Shown: piece by piece, positions 1 through 6,188 of the stretch | How the letters are laid out: the number at the start of each line of letters is the position of its first letter | How positions within the stretch are numbered: position 1 is the stretch's first letter | Source of the DNA: DASYAN01 sp036501345 | GTDB taxonomy: Bacteria; Chloroflexota; Ktedonobacteria; Ktedonobacterales; Ktedonobacteraceae | Assembly (NCBI GenBank): GCA_036501345.1 | Contig: DASYAN010000070.1 | Span: 1 to 11,495 of the forward strand | Length of the DNA: 11,495 nucleotides | Reading direction: 5' to 3' | Position numbers and translations under genes: made by a program | The notes under the pieces: generated by a model | The model's database searches: none | What the model was told of the DNA's origin: nothing | What the model saw: the letters and a program-made list of their open reading frames with translations, nothing else

Positions 1-71
1 ATCTCAACCTTAGGCTTCTCCAAGGTTAAGGGAGCGGATAATTCAGTCTCCACGGCTTCATTATCGGACAT
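1..71 (-). CDS. 5' end of an unidentified gene downstream of the DUF58 gene (partial)
   Basis: Only the first 23 codons are inside the window, on the minus strand. The ATG at 69-71 is preceded by a strong ribosome binding site (AGGAGG, complement of 79-84) at a 7-nt spacing, so this is very likely a genuine start. The visible peptide begins MSDNEAVETELSAPLTLEKP and is acidic, with no signal peptide or membrane segment so far. It lies 99 bp downstream of the DUF58 gene in the same direction and is probably part of the MoxR-DUF58 operon, where a transglutaminase-like or other membrane-associated protein often follows. The product cannot be identified from so short a piece. Confidence 0.7.
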   Translation of the reverse strand, partial: MSDNEAVETELSAPLTLEKPKVE

Positions 72-170
72 CAAAGAACCTCCTAACTATACGGGGACCA
101 TAGAAAAGGCAGCCACAATGGTGAAAACCGCAGACTGCTTAACCTAGTTTACGCAAGCCGAGCAATTTAG

Positions 171-1355
171 TCAACCACCTTCTAGTATAGGAGGAATAGC
201 GTCTCCACAACGAACACGCATTACAGGAACACCAGTGCTCTCAAGTAAAGCTAATGTATCCTCATTAGGGGACCGCTGATCAAAGGAAGCCGCATCCAAT
301 CCTATCACAGCAATCTGCACGCGACGCATCTGCAGGTGACTTAGACTCTCGTGCCAATCGCGAGAATTGGAGGGAGTGATAACCATCGCAATCGAGTTTC
401 GCCCAAAATGAAACGCATCCATAGCAAGCATTTCCTTGAGTTCTGGCCCCAAACCAGCTTTGACGACAGCCAGCAGTTCAAGCACACGCTCTATCTGACG
501 GTCTCCTCGATCGAGCGCTAACAATTCCTGCCGCTCTGCATTCACAATCATACCAACGGAGAGATCCTCACGCAATAGATACTGAGCAATAGTAGCAGCA
601 ATGGTCACACCATATTCTTCAGTTGAATGTTCGCCTTCACCTGCCTGCACCGCCTGATGCAGATCTAGAAAGATCCAGGCATCTATCGCAGGATCCAGAT
701 CAAACTCCTTGACCATAAGCTTGTTATAACGTGCACTAGAACGCCAATGAATACGGCTGAGCGAGTCCCCAATCACATATTCACGTACAGTGGTTGCATT
801 GGTTGTCGTTTGCAAGGCACGCTGTGAACTTCTGCCTCTACCGGGCAAGCCACCAGCAAAAATCGCAAGCTGAGCAATTTGATATACGCGAGGAAGCACT
901 AGGACTTCATGAGCAGGAGACAAAAAAAAGCGGTGGTTAAACAGGCCAAAAGGATCGCCACTGATTGCAATCACCGGGCCAAGCTGGAAACGCCCACGCT
1001 GCCTACAGCGACTCTTAGCACGCCAGATAGCCCGCTTTCGTCCTCCCATACTTGCCACATAGCCAACGTGATGTCCTGGCAGTGTCGAGCCATCAGTAAT
1101 TTGCACCCATAACTTTGGTAGCACACTCAAATTATCCAGCGCCAGACGTTCTTGAAATACTTCACCAACTTGTATATGTCCTCTGACTGCACTCCGATGA
1201 AACACGAGTTTACGCAAGCAGATGCGTGTCCATAGCCAGGAAAAAATAAATAGACAGAGCAGAACATAGGTAAGAATATAGAGGATATTCCATCCACTCG
1301 TGACTGCAAAAAAAGCCAGAATGATAATGAGCAGGATAAGATGCCATGGGCGCAT
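171..1355 (-). CDS. DUF58 domain membrane protein (MoxR-associated)
   Basis: A 394-residue protein with two closely spaced hydrophobic segments at about residues 5-40, followed by a soluble domain. The DUF58 hallmark is clear: GDSLSRIHWRSSAR at residues 196-209, followed by a conserved basic and acidic stretch (LMVKEFD). Upstream motifs RGRF (120-123) and SGDPFGLF (132-139) are also typical. The C-terminal half resembles the von Willebrand A-like fold often seen in this family. Members are usually encoded beside MoxR ATPases and are thought to act as envelope-associated partners or substrates of the chaperone; the exact role is not known. The ATG at 1353-1355 lies 3 bp after the moxR stop, with a purine-rich GGAAGGGG upstream inside the end of moxR, so translational coupling is likely. 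Confidence 0.9.
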   Translation of the reverse strand: MRPWHLILLIIILAFFAVTSGWNILYILTYVLLCLFIFSWLWTRICLRKLVFHRSAVRGHIQVGEVFQERLALDNLSVLPKLWVQITDGSTLPGHHVGYVASMGGRKRAIWRAKSRCRQRGRFQLGPVIAISGDPFGLFNHRFFLSPAHEVLVLPRVYQIAQLAIFAGGLPGRGRSSQRALQTTTNATTVREYVIGDSLSRIHWRSSARYNKLMVKEFDLDPAIDAWIFLDLHQAVQAGEGEHSTEEYGVTIAATIAQYLLREDLSVGMIVNAERQELLALDRGDRQIERVLELLAVVKAGLGPELKEMLAMDAFHFGRNSIAMVITPSNSRDWHESLSHLQMRRVQIAVIGLDAASFDQRSPNEDTLALLESTGVPVMRVRCGDAIPPILEGG

Positions 1356-1358
1356 AGG

Positions 1359-2330
1359 TTAACGCCCCTTCCCGCCACCAACCCATGCGTTTGGCACTGG
1401 CACAGCCTGCAAAATCTCATCCAGAATGGCCGTTGATGCAATCGAGCGTACACGTGCAGCTGACGTCATGATAATACGATGCGCAAGAGTAGGCTTTACG
1501 AGCAGTTTCACATCGTCAGGAATAACATAGCTACGTCCACGCATTGCAGCCAGGGCTTGTGCAGCTCGGACCAGCGATAATGAGCCACGCGGACTGGCCC
1601 CCAGGTAAATATCCTTGTGGACACGCGTTGCATTTGCAACGGCAACAATATATTCAAGGATGGATGGATCCACATGGATTAAGCACACTTGACGTTGGAT
1701 GCGTACCAATTCTTCTGCTGTCATAATCTGGGCCAAGTCATCCAATGGGTGATGGTGCTGGTGACTAGTCAGAATCTTAACTTCATCGCTAGCTTTAGGA
1801 TAGCCCAACTTAATATTCATCATAAAGCGGTCCAGTTGAGCTTCTGGTAGAGGGAATGTCCCCTCATACTCGATGGGATTTTGCGTCGCCATCACCATAA
1901 AAGGCTCTGGCAAGTGATAGGTCACACCATCTACCGTGACCTGTGCCTCTTCCATCGCCTCCAGCAAAGCAGACTGCGTTCTTGGAGTGGCCCGGTTCAC
2001 CTCATCAGCTAGCACAATTTGCGACATAATCGGTCCAGGACGGAATTCAAAGTTGCCCGTCTTTTGATTATAGATTGAGACTCCTGTAACATCACTTGGC
2101 AAGAGATCAGGAGTAAATTGGATGCGTTTAAAAGTACACCCAATAGAACGAGCAATTGCTTTTGTGAGAACGGTTTTGCCTACGCCTGGCACATCCTCAA
2201 TCAATACATGTCCATGGCAAATAACGGCAATTAAACTGAAAGCAACTGCTTGGGCCTTCCCTACAATAACGCGTTCAACATTACTCACGACACGCTGAAC
2301 AGCAGCTGCTAAGTCCTGCACTGACTGCAT
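1359..2330 (-). CDS. MoxR family AAA+ ATPase
   Basis: A 323-residue AAA+ ATPase of the MoxR group, the usual length. Visible motifs are Walker A DVPGVGKT (46-53), Walker B IVLADE (105-110), sensor 1 ATQNP (148-152) followed by the MoxR signature IEYEGTFPLPEAQLDRF with the probable arginine finger R168, and sensor 2 GASPRGS (244-250, R248). MoxR proteins are chaperone-like ATPases that help mature or activate partner complexes, often with VWA or DUF58 proteins, which fits the gene immediately downstream. The ATG at 2328-2330 has a GGAGAG ribosome binding site (complement of 2337-2342, 6-nt spacing) and a well-placed promoter at 2359-2387. The C-terminus ends in a small basic GGGKGR tail. Confidence 0.96.
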   Translation of the reverse strand: MQSVQDLAAAVQRVVSNVERVIVGKAQAVAFSLIAVICHGHVLIEDVPGVGKTVLTKAIARSIGCTFKRIQFTPDLLPSDVTGVSIYNQKTGNFEFRPGPIMSQIVLADEVNRATPRTQSALLEAMEEAQVTVDGVTYHLPEPFMVMATQNPIEYEGTFPLPEAQLDRFMMNIKLGYPKASDEVKILTSHQHHHPLDDLAQIMTAEELVRIQRQVCLIHVDPSILEYIVAVANATRVHKDIYLGASPRGSLSLVRAAQALAAMRGRSYVIPDDVKLLVKPTLAHRIIMTSAARVRSIASTAILDEILQAVPVPNAWVGGGKGR

Positions 2331-2358
2331 AAATTTCTCTCCAATGAGGCCTTTCTAT

Positions 2359-2387
2359 ATTTTACACATTGGCACATGCAGTGACAA
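2359..2387 (-). promoter_or_regulatory. Putative sigma70-type promoter for the moxR-DUF58 operon
   Basis: On the minus strand TTGTCA (complement of 2382-2387) and TAAAAT (complement of 2359-2364) are separated by exactly 17 bp; each hexamer matches five of six consensus bases. Transcription would start near 2352, giving a leader of about 20 nt that contains the moxR ribosome binding site. The -35 box lies only two bases beyond the terminal hairpin of the tnpB insertion (2390-2413), so the -35 may be supplied by, or altered by, the insertion. Confidence 0.65.
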
Positions 2388-2389
2388 CT

Positions 2390-2413
2390 CTCAATCCCCT
2401 AGAAGGAGATGAG
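2390..2413 (-). repeat. Right-end hairpin of the tnpB element
   Basis: An imperfect palindrome: CTCA 2390-2393 pairs with TGAG 2410-2413 and TCCCC 2395-2399 pairs with GGAGA 2405-2409 (one G-T pair on the minus strand). A2394 is bulged and the loop is five bases (2400-2404). A bulged subterminal hairpin is the typical TnpA recognition structure of IS200/IS605 ends. The tnpB stop codon (2399-2401) falls at the stem-loop junction, a common arrangement in this family. Confidence 0.6.
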
Positions 2414-2515
2414 CTTCTGAGTCACTTCACCGGTGTGGCCTATTCCCGTAGGAACCTGCTCATGTAGCAGTGGTTGATCGGGTGACTGACTCAGACAACA
2501 AGCATCCGAAGATGC
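2390..2515 (-). ncRNA. Putative omegaRNA/reRNA scaffold overlapping the 3' end of tnpB
   Basis: TnpB nucleases use an RNA made from the 3' end of their own gene and the right end of the element, with the guide read from flanking DNA. Here the sense (minus) strand of the tnpB 3' end holds three hairpins in a row: GCATC-TTCG-GATGC (2502-2515, a C(UUCG)G tetraloop), CTGCT-ACATG-AGCAG (2456-2470), and the right-end hairpin (2390-2413). The codons here encode a low-complexity tail beyond the nuclease domain, as expected if RNA structure constrains the sequence. The guide would be the next bases on the minus strand, i.e. below about 2390 and within the moxR promoter region. The 5' limit is a guess. 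Confidence 0.5.
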
Positions 2516-3685
2516 CAGGGGCGCGTCTGCCCTACTACTACGCTGAGACTTGCTCGGACGGAGATACGTAACGGAACGAGGAACCATTACATGCTCATCA
2601 AATGCGAGCGGATGCATATTGACACTGCCAACAATATCACGGTGCCCTGTAAAGCCACAAGCCTTACAGACCCAATTTCTGTTCTTGGGTTTGTGTTTAT
2701 GCCCACAGACAGGACACTGGCTACTTGTTCCTCGTTCGCAGCCAGTGAAGCTCATGATGTGAGCTTGTTTGGATTTATGGGTCAGGTAATCGATATCTTT
2801 CCCATATTCCCACAAGGCCATGCGCTGATTATGATGCCGTCCGCTATTACGGTTGCGGACGCCATGGGGATTACCAATGAAGAGCTTGCCGACCTTTTGT
2901 TCTTGGCAGAAGGTGATGACTTTTCGCGTCGCTTTGTGTCGCATGTCACGAATACGACGTTGTGTCCTACCTGCCTGTTTGTTCTTGGCGCGTTGCAGCT
3001 TCTTCCATCTACGAGAATACTTGCTACATCTGGATTGCTTTTTCGCAATTTTCCCCAGTTGCTTGGTACGCTGTCTTTTGAGAGGCCGGATACCGCGACC
3101 AGTCACGATCATAGCTTGTCCTGTGTTTGTCGAGACTGCTGCAAGATGGATTTCTCCGAGGTCTACCGTTGCATGCACATCACCGGGTGCTTCTTTTTCT
3201 TGAGGTGTTTCAACACAGACATGCAACTCAAAGCCGTTATTCCAAACGAGACTGCACGCGCCGCTCTGATCTTCCAGTTCGATAGGCAGGACAATGGATT
3301 CGCGTCCCCTGCCCATTGGCAAAACGACACGTCCATTTTCACGGCTCACAGCCTGAGCAGGCCATTTGACCGGATAGAACTGCTTTTCTCGCCAAGGATA
3401 CTTCATGTGCATTTGCGGATGGGTTTGACGGAGCTTTTGTGTGGTATCAATGTTGGCAAGAAAAGCATGCACAACCATCTGGACGGACTGGCTATGCAGT
3501 GCAAAGTGTCCTTTGGTTGCCTTTTGCAATTGGTTGCGCCCGGGCCATTTGGCATGTTCCATTCTGGCTTGTTTATGGATCTCACAGCAGAGGTTCCAGA
3601 CTTTCGCCGCTTCCATCTGAGCCGCTTTCAAACAAGCAAACAGCTTCAGAGTGGGATGCAATCGGTAGATGTGTACCGTGTTCAT
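2399..3685 (-). CDS. tnpB: TnpB, RNA-guided nuclease of an IS200/IS605 element, with rearranged RuvC-II site
   Basis: A 428-residue TnpB. The N-terminal wedge and recognition region is followed by a RuvC-like nuclease: RuvC-I Asp D175 in VDLGEIHLAAVST, a basic helix-rich stretch at 200-265, a four-cysteine zinc finger (C324, C327, C340, C343), and the RuvC-III Asp D350 in HRDIVGSVNM. At the usual RuvC-II Glu position the sequence reads LFIGNPHGV (278-286), with Gly in place of Glu. A Glu occurs instead at E317 in CERGTSSQCPVCG, just before the zinc finger, as in TnpB lineages with an alternative catalytic Glu. Residues 360-428 form a Ser/Gln-rich tail that overlaps the predicted guide RNA. 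The ATG at 3683-3685 is the first after an in-frame stop; only a weak AAAGG ribosome binding site precedes it. The frame is intact, so the gene may be functional. Confidence 0.93.
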   Translation of the reverse strand: MNTVHIYRLHPTLKLFACLKAAQMEAAKVWNLCCEIHKQARMEHAKWPGRNQLQKATKGHFALHSQSVQMVVHAFLANIDTTQKLRQTHPQMHMKYPWREKQFYPVKWPAQAVSRENGRVVLPMGRGRESIVLPIELEDQSGACSLVWNNGFELHVCVETPQEKEAPGDVHATVDLGEIHLAAVSTNTGQAMIVTGRGIRPLKRQRTKQLGKIAKKQSRCSKYSRRWKKLQRAKNKQAGRTQRRIRDMRHKATRKVITFCQEQKVGKLFIGNPHGVRNRNSGRHHNQRMALWEYGKDIDYLTHKSKQAHIMSFTGCERGTSSQCPVCGHKHKPKNRNWVCKACGFTGHRDIVGSVNMHPLAFDEHVMVPRSVTYLRPSKSQRSSRADAPLASSDACCLSQSPDQPLLHEQVPTGIGHTGEVTQKLISF

Positions 3686-3746
3686 AGCTGCTTACTTGCC
3701 TTTCTTCTATCTCTTGATGTGCTCTTGGATGGCAGTCAAAATCTCT

Positions 3747-3787
3747 CCTAGGTAGCATGCATACACCCCTATGGTAGCACGCATACA
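3747..3787. repeat. Two 15-bp direct repeats upstream of tnpB
   Basis: GGTAGCATGCATACA (3751-3765) and GGTAGCACGCATACA (3773-3787) differ at one base and have a 22-bp period, two turns of B-DNA. Each is preceded by CCTA. They lie 66-102 bp upstream of the tnpB start. They could be part of the element's left end or paired protein-binding sites controlling tnpB or the divergent acyP-gatCA cluster. The sequence alone does not decide between these. Confidence 0.6.
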
Positions 3788-3958
3788 TTAAGAGATACAA
3801 GCCTATTCTACCCAAACTCCTAGCATAGAGCACTAGATTACCCAATATTGCTAATGCACTAATCTAAGTGGTGATAGATTTGCATTATACTACCTTACGT
3901 TTGTTAATAGGTTAGATCTCTCCACAGAGGGGACTATTCGCCAAGCAGAGTCTGTGCT
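3788..3958. other. AT-rich leader between the tnpB element and acylphosphatase
   Basis: No gene is seen here. The best promoter-like signal towards acyP is TATACT at 3886-3891 (five of six bases of a -10 box), but it has no good -35 at normal spacing. The left boundary of the tnpB insertion may lie in or near this stretch. A polypurine AGAGGGG (3926-3932) is too far from either acyP start to serve as its ribosome binding site. Confidence 0.35.
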
Positions 3959-4267
3959 ATGATTGCTACCATGAGTCAGAGCGGCCAGAAACAAATAGAG
4001 GAACTCTATGCAGTAGTAGTTGGATCTGTCCAGGGTGTAGGCTTTCGCTATTTTGTCGTAGAAAAAGCCCAGCGTCTAGGCCTACACGGGTATGTTCGCA
4101 ATGAAACAAACGGCGATGTTGAAGTAGTCGCTCAGGGAACACGACCAGTGCTCGAACATCTCCTCAGGGTGCTACGGCAAGGGCCAACGGCAGCCGAGGT
4201 CCATGAAGTTCACACAAATTGGAGACAACCAACGAGACATATCAGCGGCTTCCATATCCGTTTCTAA
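3959..4267 (+). CDS. acyP: Acylphosphatase
   Basis: A 102-residue protein of the small acylphosphatase family, which hydrolyses carboxyl-phosphate bonds such as acetyl or 1,3-bisphosphoglyceryl phosphate in the cytosol. The anion-binding loop SVQGVGFR ends in catalytic R30, and N48 in YVRNETNGDVEV is the catalytic Asn; the 18-residue interval between them is that of the characterised enzymes. The C-terminal GFHIRF strand is typical. Two starts are possible, ATG 3959 and the in-frame ATG 3971. Neither has a strong ribosome binding site (GCAGAG at 3945-3950 suits 3959). The shorter form (98 residues) still contains the whole domain. It is the first gene of a cluster with gatC and gatA, 44 bp before gatC. 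Confidence 0.93.
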   Translation: MIATMSQSGQKQIEELYAVVVGSVQGVGFRYFVVEKAQRLGLHGYVRNETNGDVEVVAQGTRPVLEHLLRVLRQGPTAAEVHEVHTNWRQPTRHISGFHIRF

Positions 4268-4311
4268 CGGATTGCATATTTGCGACTAAATATTTGAGAG
4301 GACCATTAGGA

Positions 4312-4602
4312 ATGATTGATCGCGAGACGGTACAGAACGTAGCCAGACTCGCCAGGTTGGGTCTGAGCGAAGAAGAAATTGAAATCTTTAAAAATCAGCT
4401 TTCCAGTATTCTGGGACATATAAAGATCCTACAAGAGGCCGACGTGAGCGGTATATCTCCAACAGCACACGTCTCACGCCTGACCAACATTACTCGTGAG
4501 GATATTCCGCAGCCTTCCTACCCACCAGAAGTTTTGCTGGCAAATGCTCCTGACCAGGAAGACGACTATTTGAAAGTTAATGCGGTGCTGGAGGAGGAAT
4601 AA
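4312..4602 (+). CDS. gatC: Aspartyl/glutamyl-tRNA amidotransferase subunit C
   Basis: A 96-residue GatC starting MIDRETVQNVARLARLGLSE, the characteristic N-terminal helix of the family; the middle stretch VSGISPTAHV and the acidic C-terminus (DDYLKVNAVLEEE) are also typical. GatC wraps around GatA and GatB and stabilises the GatCAB complex, which converts misacylated Glu-tRNA(Gln) or Asp-tRNA(Asn) to the amide form. The reading frame is open back to an ATG at 4219 inside acyP, but the family begins at the ATG at 4312, which has GAGAGGA (4296-4302) 9 nt upstream, so that start is chosen. gatA follows 6 bp later and its ribosome binding site lies in the last codons of gatC, implying coupled translation. 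Confidence 0.96.
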   Translation: MIDRETVQNVARLARLGLSEEEIEIFKNQLSSILGHIKILQEADVSGISPTAHVSRLTNITREDIPQPSYPPEVLLANAPDQEDDYLKVNAVLEEE

Positions 4603-4608
4603 GTACAA

Positions 4609-6069
4609 ATGACTGAATTATATACATTGAGCATTCACGAAGCAAAAGAGTTACTGCGCCAGCGCAAAATTTCCTCTGTTGAACTAACTCAGGCTCACCT
4701 CGATCGCATTCGCGCAGTAGAGCCCAAAGTCAAAGCCTTTACTCTGGTGACCGATGAACTCGCAATGAAACAGGCCAGAGAAGCCGATCAACGACTGGCG
4801 AGTGGAGAAAACCTTCATCCACTGACGGGTATTCCTATAGCGATTAAAGACGTGATCTGTACGAAAAACATCACTACGACGGCAGGCTCGCGTATGCTCG
4901 AAAATTTCAAGCCACCATACGATGCCACCGTGATGGAACGCCTGCATACAGCAGGTATTGTGATGGTCGGCAAAACGAACATGGACGAGTTTGCAATGGG
5001 CTCCTCGACAGAGCATTCCGCCTTCTTCCCCACTCGCAATCCCTGGGACTTAGAACGCACCCCTGGTGGAAGCAGTGGTGGTTCAGCAGCTGCGGTAGCC
5101 GCAGGTATGGCAATGGGCTCTTATGGTAGCGATACCGGAGGCTCTATCCGCCAACCGGGATCACTCTGTAACCTTGTAGGCTTGAAGCCGACTTACGGAC
5201 GAGTTTCACGCTTTGGATTGATTGCATTCGGATCTTCTCTTGATCAAATTGGACCATTTGCACGCAGCGCGCGCGATGCTGCTATTCTGCTGCAGGCCAT
5301 CGCTGGACACGACTCACGTGACGCAACCAGTTCTCCTCAGCCAACCCAGGACTATAGCTCAGCTCTGACAGGCAATATCAAAGGCTTACGTATCGGAGTA
5401 CCTGAGGAATACTGGGTTGAGGGTACACAGCCTGCTGTTGTAAAGGTGGTCCGTCAGGCAATCGAACACCTGCGCAAGATGGGAGCAGAAATCAGCCCAG
5501 TCTCCTTACCACATACCAAATATGGTGTTGCAGCTTACTATATCATCGCACCAGCTGAAGCAAGCGCAAATCTGGCACGCTACGATGGGGTAAAATATGG
5601 CTACTCCTATCGAGATACCAGCGAAATGTGGGAGGCAATGGAGAAGACGCGTGCATTTGGCTTCGGAGCTGAGGTCAAACGGCGCATCATGCTTGGCACC
5701 TACGCACTTTCCGCTGGATACTATGATGCCTACTACATACGTGCACAGAAGATCCGTGCGTTAATCGCGCAAGACTTCGAGAAAGCGTTTGAACGCTTCG
5801 ATGTCTTGGTCAGCCCCGCCAGCCCAAAGGTTGCCTTCAAACTGGGTGAAATCTCGGACCCCTACGAGATGTACCTGCAAGACATCTTCACTATCCCGGC
5901 TAATCTGGCAGGTATTTGCGGCGTTTCGATCCCAGGCGGTTTTAGCGAAGGACTTCCAGTCGGACTACAATTGCTGGGAAATATCTTCAGAGAAGATAGT
6001 ATTCTACGCACAGCTGATGCATTTGAACAAAGTACCGACTATCACAAACAGTGGCCTGGAAATCTCTAA
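4609..6069 (+). CDS. gatA: Aspartyl/glutamyl-tRNA amidotransferase subunit A (amidase)
   Basis: A 486-residue amidase-signature protein of normal GatA length. It is the glutaminase subunit of GatCAB and delivers ammonia to GatB for transamidation of Glu-tRNA(Gln) or Asp-tRNA(Asn). The Ser-cisSer-Lys triad is complete: K80 in GIPIAIKD, S155 in TPGGSSGGSAAAVAAG and nucleophile S179 in GSDTGGSIRQP, matching the characterised GatA arrangement. Motifs GLKPTYGRVSRFGLIAFGSS and the substrate-binding region around YDAYYIRAQKIR are present. The C-terminal PANLAGICGVSIPGGF segment is typical. AGGAGG at 4592-4597 is the ribosome binding site. gatB is not in the window and must lie elsewhere, a common situation outside the Firmicutes. 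Confidence 0.98.
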   Translation: MTELYTLSIHEAKELLRQRKISSVELTQAHLDRIRAVEPKVKAFTLVTDELAMKQAREADQRLASGENLHPLTGIPIAIKDVICTKNITTTAGSRMLENFKPPYDATVMERLHTAGIVMVGKTNMDEFAMGSSTEHSAFFPTRNPWDLERTPGGSSGGSAAAVAAGMAMGSYGSDTGGSIRQPGSLCNLVGLKPTYGRVSRFGLIAFGSSLDQIGPFARSARDAAILLQAIAGHDSRDATSSPQPTQDYSSALTGNIKGLRIGVPEEYWVEGTQPAVVKVVRQAIEHLRKMGAEISPVSLPHTKYGVAAYYIIAPAEASANLARYDGVKYGYSYRDTSEMWEAMEKTRAFGFGAEVKRRIMLGTYALSAGYYDAYYIRAQKIRALIAQDFEKAFERFDVLVSPASPKVAFKLGEISDPYEMYLQDIFTIPANLAGICGVSIPGGFSEGLPVGLQLLGNIFREDSILRTADAFEQSTDYHKQWPGNL

Positions 6070-6108
6070 AAGATCACCGTCACCATCTTGAGAAACCCCT
6101 AGTATCCC

Positions 6109-6157
6109 GCTGTAGCGTTTTTTACTAAATTCTGCGCAGGAGGAAAAGCGCTACAGC
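6109..6157. repeat. Inverted repeat upstream of the carboxypeptidase gene
   Basis: GCTGTAGCG (6109-6117) and CGCTACAGC (6149-6157) are perfect 9-bp complements. T-rich 6118-6121 and A-rich 6144-6147 extend the stem across one unpaired G. The enclosed segment contains TGCGCA and a GGAGG-like motif. A run of six T follows the left arm, not the right arm, so this is not a standard intrinsic terminator on either strand. It may be an operator, an RNA hairpin in the leader, or a remnant of a small transposable element. Confidence 0.6.
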
Positions 6158-6188
6158 ATAACATATTAGTGAACAGGCGTAAAATGGA

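Larger units (their letters stand above)
2390..3790 (-). mobile_element. IS200/IS605-family insertion carrying tnpB only
   Basis: The element is recognised from its tnpB gene and a terminal bulged hairpin at the right end. The right boundary lies at or a few bases beyond 2390. The left end is not determined: the 3686-3790 segment between tnpB and the acylphosphatase leader contains a 22-bp-period repeat that may belong to it. No Y1 tyrosine transposase (tnpA) is present, so the element could move only with TnpA supplied in trans. It sits between the moxR operon and the acyP-gatCA cluster, where the genes diverge, and appears not to disrupt a reading frame. The boundaries given are approximate. 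Confidence 0.65.

Noticed and set aside
2399..3685. TnpB as a catalytically dead relic because the RuvC-II Glu is missing
   Set aside because: The frame, both Asp residues and the zinc finger are intact, and E317 occupies the position of an alternative Glu known from other lineages.
2591..3751. Long plus-strand open frame (386 codons) antisense to tnpB
   Set aside because: The minus-strand frame has unmistakable TnpB motifs (RuvC Asp residues, zinc finger). The antisense translation has no recognisable family and no ribosome binding site.
4219..4311. Upstream in-frame ATG giving a 127-residue GatC
   Set aside because: It overlaps acyP. The family begins at MIDRETVQN (ATG 4312), which has its own GAGAGGA site.
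6109..6157. Rho-independent terminator for gatA
   Set aside because: The loop is 31 nt and the T-run follows the 5' arm, not the 3' arm. Neither strand gives stem followed by T-run.
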